Assembly (NCBI RefSeq): GCF_039602135.1
Contig: NZ_CP125942.1
Location: forward strand, 1,240,001-1,304,000
Direction of reading: 5' to 3'
Source of the DNA: Glutamicibacter sp. B1
GTDB taxonomy: Bacteria > Actinomycetota > Actinomycetes > Actinomycetales > Micrococcaceae
DNA length: 64,000 bases
Below are positions 60,825-64,000 of this stretch, piece by piece. The notes beneath the pieces are model-generated. The model saw only the letters and a list, made by a program, of their open reading frames with translations. It did no database searches and was not told the origin of the DNA. Position numbers and translations under genes: made by a program. Each line of letters begins with the position of its first letter. The stretch's first letter is position 1.

Positions 60825-61715
60825 TTGGAAACACTATCGGCCGTGCGCTTAGCCGCGATTACGGCACTGGCCAACGCCGGGGTGCCAAGCCCCGGCGTTG
60901 ATGCCGACCTCTTGCTCTGCCACGTGCTGGGCATTACCCGTTCCGAGCTGAAATTGCGCGAGCTGCGTGGGGATAGTTTTGGTGGCGATGAGCGCGCACA
61001 ATTCACCGAATTGGTGGCTGCACGCCGTACCCGGATTCCATTGCAGCACCTGACCGGTCTCGCGTACTTCCGTTACCTTGAACTCAAGGTCGGTCCGGGG
61101 GTCTTTACCCCGCGGCCCGAAACCGAAACCGTGGTGCAGTTGGGCCTGGACTTTATTGCCGAACACGGCCTTGACGAGCCTAACTGCATTGACCTGTGTG
61201 CCGGTTCTGGGGCGATTGCTGCTGCACTGGCCAGTGAGGTGCCCGGCTCCAGGGTGTGGGCCGTGGAGCTTTCGGATCAAGCCATCGGTTATACCCGAAG
61301 TAATTGCGAACCCCACGGGGTCACGGTATTGCACCAGGACGCCACTAGCGTGCCTGTGGAATTCGAGGGCACCATGGACCTGGTGATTTCTAACCCGCCG
61401 TACATCCCGCCCAATGCGATTCCTCGCGAGGCTGAAGTGCGTGACCACGATCCGCAGATGGCACTGTATGGACTGGGGGAGGATGGTTTGCAGATTCCGC
61501 GAGCCATTAGTGCCCAAGCCATGGAGTTATTGCGCCCTGGCGGATACTTTGTGATGGAACACGCTGAAGTGCAGGAGGCGTCCGCAGCGCAGATGCTGCG
61601 CGATGCTGGATTTGAGCGCGTCACAGGCCATCAAGATTTGACCGGAAGGGCACGTGCGACCTCCGGCTACGCACCACACCGAGAACCAGTACCACCGACG
61701 ACCCACCACGCATGA
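60825..61715 (+). CDS. prmC: Release factor glutamine methyltransferase PrmC
   Basis: The product is 296 residues from a TTG. The SAM-binding motif DLCAGSGAIAAALA and NPPY at 190-193 define the PrmC/HemK class of N5-glutamine methyltransferases. Its target is the GGQ Gln of RF1 and RF2. Neighbouring prfA and the sua5-type gene form the usual operon. Confidence 0.95.
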   Translation: METLSAVRLAAITALANAGVPSPGVDADLLLCHVLGITRSELKLRELRGDSFGGDERAQFTELVAARRTRIPLQHLTGLAYFRYLELKVGPGVFTPRPETETVVQLGLDFIAEHGLDEPNCIDLCAGSGAIAAALASEVPGSRVWAVELSDQAIGYTRSNCEPHGVTVLHQDATSVPVEFEGTMDLVISNPPYIPPNAIPREAEVRDHDPQMALYGLGEDGLQIPRAISAQAMELLRPGGYFVMEHAEVQEASAAQMLRDAGFERVTGHQDLTGRARATSGYAPHREPVPPTTHHA

Positions 61716-61727
61716 AAGAATGATCCC

Positions 61728-62411
61728 GTGAGCACAAGATTTTTGGTAAGCAACGAGCAGGAACACGAAGCGGGCCTCACTGCGGCTAAAGCTGCCTTGG
61801 CAGAGAAACGATGCATCGTCTTGCCCACCGACACGGTGTACGGGATTGGCGCTGATGCCTTTAGCGCTCAGGGCGTGGCGATGCTGTTGGCCGCCAAGGG
61901 ACGCGGTCGCACCATGCCGCCACCGGTACTGATCGCCCAGAGTGCCACCATGGATGGCCTGGCCCGTGATATTCCGGATGCTGCCCGCAAATTAGCTGAC
62001 GCGTTTTGGCCTGGCGGATTGACCTTGATCTTGCAGGCTCAGCCTTCACTGACCTGGGATCTAGGGGAGACCCGGGGAACCGTTGGATTGCGCGTACCCA
62101 ATGATGACACCGCCCTAGAACTACTACGCGAGACCGGCCCCTTGGCCGTGTCTTCGGCCAATCGCTCCGGGCAACCGGCGGCCCTCGACGTTGATTCGGC
62201 TATGGAACAGCTCGGCGAATCCGTCGACGTGTATCTTGATGGTGGCTCGAGGGGCGAAGATCCTACCCAGGTGTTGCCCTCAACGATTATCGATTGTACC
62301 GGTGAACATCTCAAGGTTGTTCGTGCTGGCGCGATTTCCATCGAAGAGTTGCGCGTGGTCGTTCCTGAAGTGCTCGACTTGGGACAGGATGCCCCAGGCC
62401 AGGACGCATGA
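61728..62411 (+). CDS. L-threonylcarbamoyladenylate synthase (Sua5/YwlC/TsaC type)
   Basis: The product is 227 residues from a GTG. The fold signature KRCIVLPTDTVYGIGADAF, then KGRGRTMPPPVLI and PWPGGLTLILQA-like AFWPGGLTLIL and SSANRSGQPAALD match TsaC/Sua5. It makes the threonylcarbamoyl group for tRNA t6A37 from threonine, bicarbonate and ATP. The stop overlaps the next start by four bases (ATGA). Confidence 0.92.
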   Translation: MSTRFLVSNEQEHEAGLTAAKAALAEKRCIVLPTDTVYGIGADAFSAQGVAMLLAAKGRGRTMPPPVLIAQSATMDGLARDIPDAARKLADAFWPGGLTLILQAQPSLTWDLGETRGTVGLRVPNDDTALELLRETGPLAVSSANRSGQPAALDVDSAMEQLGESVDVYLDGGSRGEDPTQVLPSTIIDCTGEHLKVVRAGAISIEELRVVVPEVLDLGQDAPGQDA

Positions 62412-63523
62412 GATTATACGTACTGCTCATCGCCTTTAGCTTTACAGCATCGTATCTACTGACCCCGGTGGTCCGTTCCCTAGGGGAGCGGTTCACCACT
62501 AATCAGTTGGTGCGCGAACGCGATCAGCATCAGGCACCCGTCGTAAAATTCGGCGGCGTTGCCATTATTGCCTCCTTTGCCATGGGACTGTGGCTGGCGA
62601 GCAATTTTCACTTCTTCCGAGGTGTCTTTGGCGGGGAAGCACTCACCGGCCTGAGCCTAGCGCTACTGGTCATTGTGATTCTGGGGCTAGCAGATGACAT
62701 GTTTGATCTGCGCTGGTGGATCAAACTAATTGGTCAAATCCTTATTGGTTGGCTCGTGGCTACCCATGGGGTGTTGATCCAATCCTTGCCGGTGGGATCA
62801 TGGCAGATCGATCGAGATTGGCTACAGGTTGTGATCACCATATTTTTGGTTGTACTCACGATGAACGCCATTAACTTCTCTGACGGGCTAGATGGTTTGG
62901 CAGCCGGACTGGCAGCCATCGGAGCAGCGACCTTCTTTGTGTACTCCTACATTCTGGCCACGCATGTCAGTGCCGAAGACTACGCCAATTTAGGTGCGCT
63001 TCTTTGCGCTCTGTTATTGGGTGCCTGCCTAGGATTTTTACCGCATAACTTCAACCCCGCGAATATCTTCATGGGGGAGAGCGGCGTGCTGGCCATCGGT
63101 CTGATTCTCTCGGTGTCGGCCATTGCCGTCACCGGCGACGTTCAAGGACTCGACGCCCACCGCTTCCGCAACATCCCGGCCTATATGCCCATGATGTTGC
63201 CCATGGTCATTGTCTTCTTACCAGTACTAGACCTTGTACTCTCGGTTTTCCGGCGTCTGGCCAACAAGCGCTCACCCTTTTCCCCAGACTCCAAGCACAT
63301 CCATCACCGGATGCTCGCCCAGGGCCATTCGGTACGTCGCGCAGTGATTTTGCTCTATTTGTGGGCTGCAGTGATAGCTGTATCGGTGGTCTCTATTGCC
63401 TTCATCCCGGTCATCTTGGTGATCCCGCTGGCATTGGTGCTGGTGTTGGTGGCAGCGATCGGCACGTGGTGGCCTCTGGTGCTGCGACGCGTGGAAGCCC
63501 TACGTAAGCGACTGGGGCATTAA
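62408..63523 (+). CDS. wecA: Undecaprenyl-phosphate N-acetylglucosaminyl-1-phosphate transferase-like
   Basis: The product is 371 residues with about ten membrane helices. DD motif GLADDMFDLRWW and NFSDGLDGLAAG near 160 are the active-site signatures of MraY/WecA-type enzymes, and KHIHHRML is the third His motif. It transfers sugar-1-phosphate to the lipid carrier, the first step of wall teichoic, teichuronic or arabinogalactan-type polymers. It overlaps the sua5-type gene. The substrate sugar is likely GlcNAc. Confidence 0.88.
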   Translation: MRLYVLLIAFSFTASYLLTPVVRSLGERFTTNQLVRERDQHQAPVVKFGGVAIIASFAMGLWLASNFHFFRGVFGGEALTGLSLALLVIVILGLADDMFDLRWWIKLIGQILIGWLVATHGVLIQSLPVGSWQIDRDWLQVVITIFLVVLTMNAINFSDGLDGLAAGLAAIGAATFFVYSYILATHVSAEDYANLGALLCALLLGACLGFLPHNFNPANIFMGESGVLAIGLILSVSAIAVTGDVQGLDAHRFRNIPAYMPMMLPMVIVFLPVLDLVLSVFRRLANKRSPFSPDSKHIHHRMLAQGHSVRRAVILLYLWAAVIAVSVVSIAFIPVILVIPLALVLVLVAAIGTWWPLVLRRVEALRKRLGH

Positions 63524-63577
63524 ACCGCTACAAAAGCCTTGCTGTGTAATCCATAAGCAAACTCTTTCTATCTCGTG

Positions 63578-63583
63578 TAGAAT
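63578..63583 (+). promoter_or_regulatory. Likely -10 box of the ATP synthase operon
   Basis: TAGAAT lies about 110 bases upstream of the AtpI-like start; no clear -35 partner is seen. It may mark the promoter of the operon that continues to the right. Confidence 0.3.
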
Positions 63584-63694
63584 TCAGTGTGGATCTTCTT
63601 CCGGGATCTCTTTTGGGTGAGCGGAAGTTATAAGTTTCATCAGCATCGTGGGTACACGATGGTCCCTCGGATTTGACGAAGAAAGGTTGCGGAC

Positions 63695-64000
63695 GTGACT
63701 TCCAGTTCTGCCCGCGTCAGTATTTCGTCAGCTCCGAAATCCATCTGGTTGCCGATTCTGGCTTTGTCACTGGTGTATTCGCTGATCGCAACGGCCGCAT
63801 TTTTCCTGATTTCGTGGTTGTTTGCCGATCTGCGTTATGCGCTGTCGGGTGTTTTGGCGGCTGGGGTTGTCATTGGCTTTTTTGCCATTGGCATTCTGAT
63901 CGCCGAAGCTGCGGGACGAATTCGTCGCACGTGGGCCATGCCTGCGTTTTTAGGCGCGTATGTCATCAAGGTTTTTGGTATCGCCTTCGTGTTGTTGAAC
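63695..64000 (+). CDS. AtpI-like membrane protein, 5' part
   Basis: The visible 102 residues from a GTG behind AAAGG run to the window edge in frame, so the C-terminus is missing. Three to four membrane helices are seen (ILALSLVYSLIATAAFFLIS, then SGVLAAGVVIGFFAIGILIAEAAG). This size, topology and the place after wecA match the AtpI-like first gene of the atp operon in Actinobacteria. AtpI helps assemble the c-ring. Assignment rests on layout and position. Confidence 0.7.
   Translation, partial: MTSSSARVSISSAPKSIWLPILALSLVYSLIATAAFFLISWLFADLRYALSGVLAAGVVIGFFAIGILIAEAAGRIRRTWAMPAFLGAYVIKVFGIAFVLLN

Noticed and set aside
1..64000. CRISPR arrays, insertion sequences, rRNA
   Set aside because: I saw no repeat-spacer series, transposase-like protein or rRNA signature. 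The repeated units in the rho gene are in-frame protein repeats.

Overview
The window looks like chromosome of a high-GC actinobacterium of the family Micrococcaceae (Arthrobacter or Glutamicibacter type). The reasons are the gene orders prfB-ftsE-ftsX-hydrolase-smpB-ssrA, argS-lysA-hom-thrC-thrB-rho-prfA-prmC and aroA-rsgA-hisN-sirR-crcB-crcB, a fused Kgd-type 2-oxoglutarate decarboxylase, a SigR/RsrA pair, a 24-residue bL37 ribosomal protein gene, several leaderless-type promoters, and a tmRNA tag AESKRTDFALAA. I infer the genus; I could not check it against a database.

Region 1 (1 to about 10.0 kb) is the right part of a prophage. It holds tail and tail-fibre genes, one fibre carrying an SGNH esterase domain, then small late genes, a one-pass coiled-coil membrane protein, an M15-type endolysin and a holin. 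Two genes run against the late operon (a lipoprotein and a conserved protein of unknown function), and an AbiGi/DUF2971-like gene follows the lysis genes. These three look like lysogen-expressed cargo. The integrase and left end lie outside the window. The phage abuts a Tad pilus locus (two TadE-like and one TadG-like gene), beside a possible broken pilin.

Region 2 (11.6-18 kb) is core: RF2, the FtsEX division ABC complex with its probable partner hydrolase, and the trans-translation pair SmpB and tmRNA. Region 3 (18-24.7 kb) has a tightly coupled minus-strand operon (aroA, rsgA, hisN, sirR, two crcB) divergent from the redox sigma factor sigR and its anti-sigma factor rsrA. A textbook SigR promoter lies in front of sigR. 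Region 4 (24.9-31.5 kb) holds kgd and two CNNM/CBS membrane proteins.

Region 5 (31.6-43.5 kb) holds a zinc ABC importer and a Zur-type regulator, separated by a DUF222 HNH endonuclease gene whose promoter overlaps a LexA-like palindrome. It continues with a metallo-beta-lactamase-fold protein, a sulfurtransferase, a HIT protein, an Lrp regulator facing azlCD, and the helicase hrpA. Region 6 (43.8-50.3 kb) has an ABC transporter of the PF04392 class behind a possible leader peptide, a frameshifted gene, an MFS transporter, a GNAT protein, a VIT1-type transporter and tRNA-Arg(CCG). Region 7 (50.4-64 kb) runs argS, lysA, hom, thrC, thrB, rho, prfA, prmC, a Sua5-type gene, wecA and the start of an AtpI-like gene that should open the ATP synthase operon.

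I found no CRISPR array, insertion sequence or rRNA. The strongest second-look items are the LexA-like operator on the DUF222 gene, aroA reading into conserved sequence with no usual start codon, the antisense prophage cargo, and the frameshifted gene near 47.1 kb.
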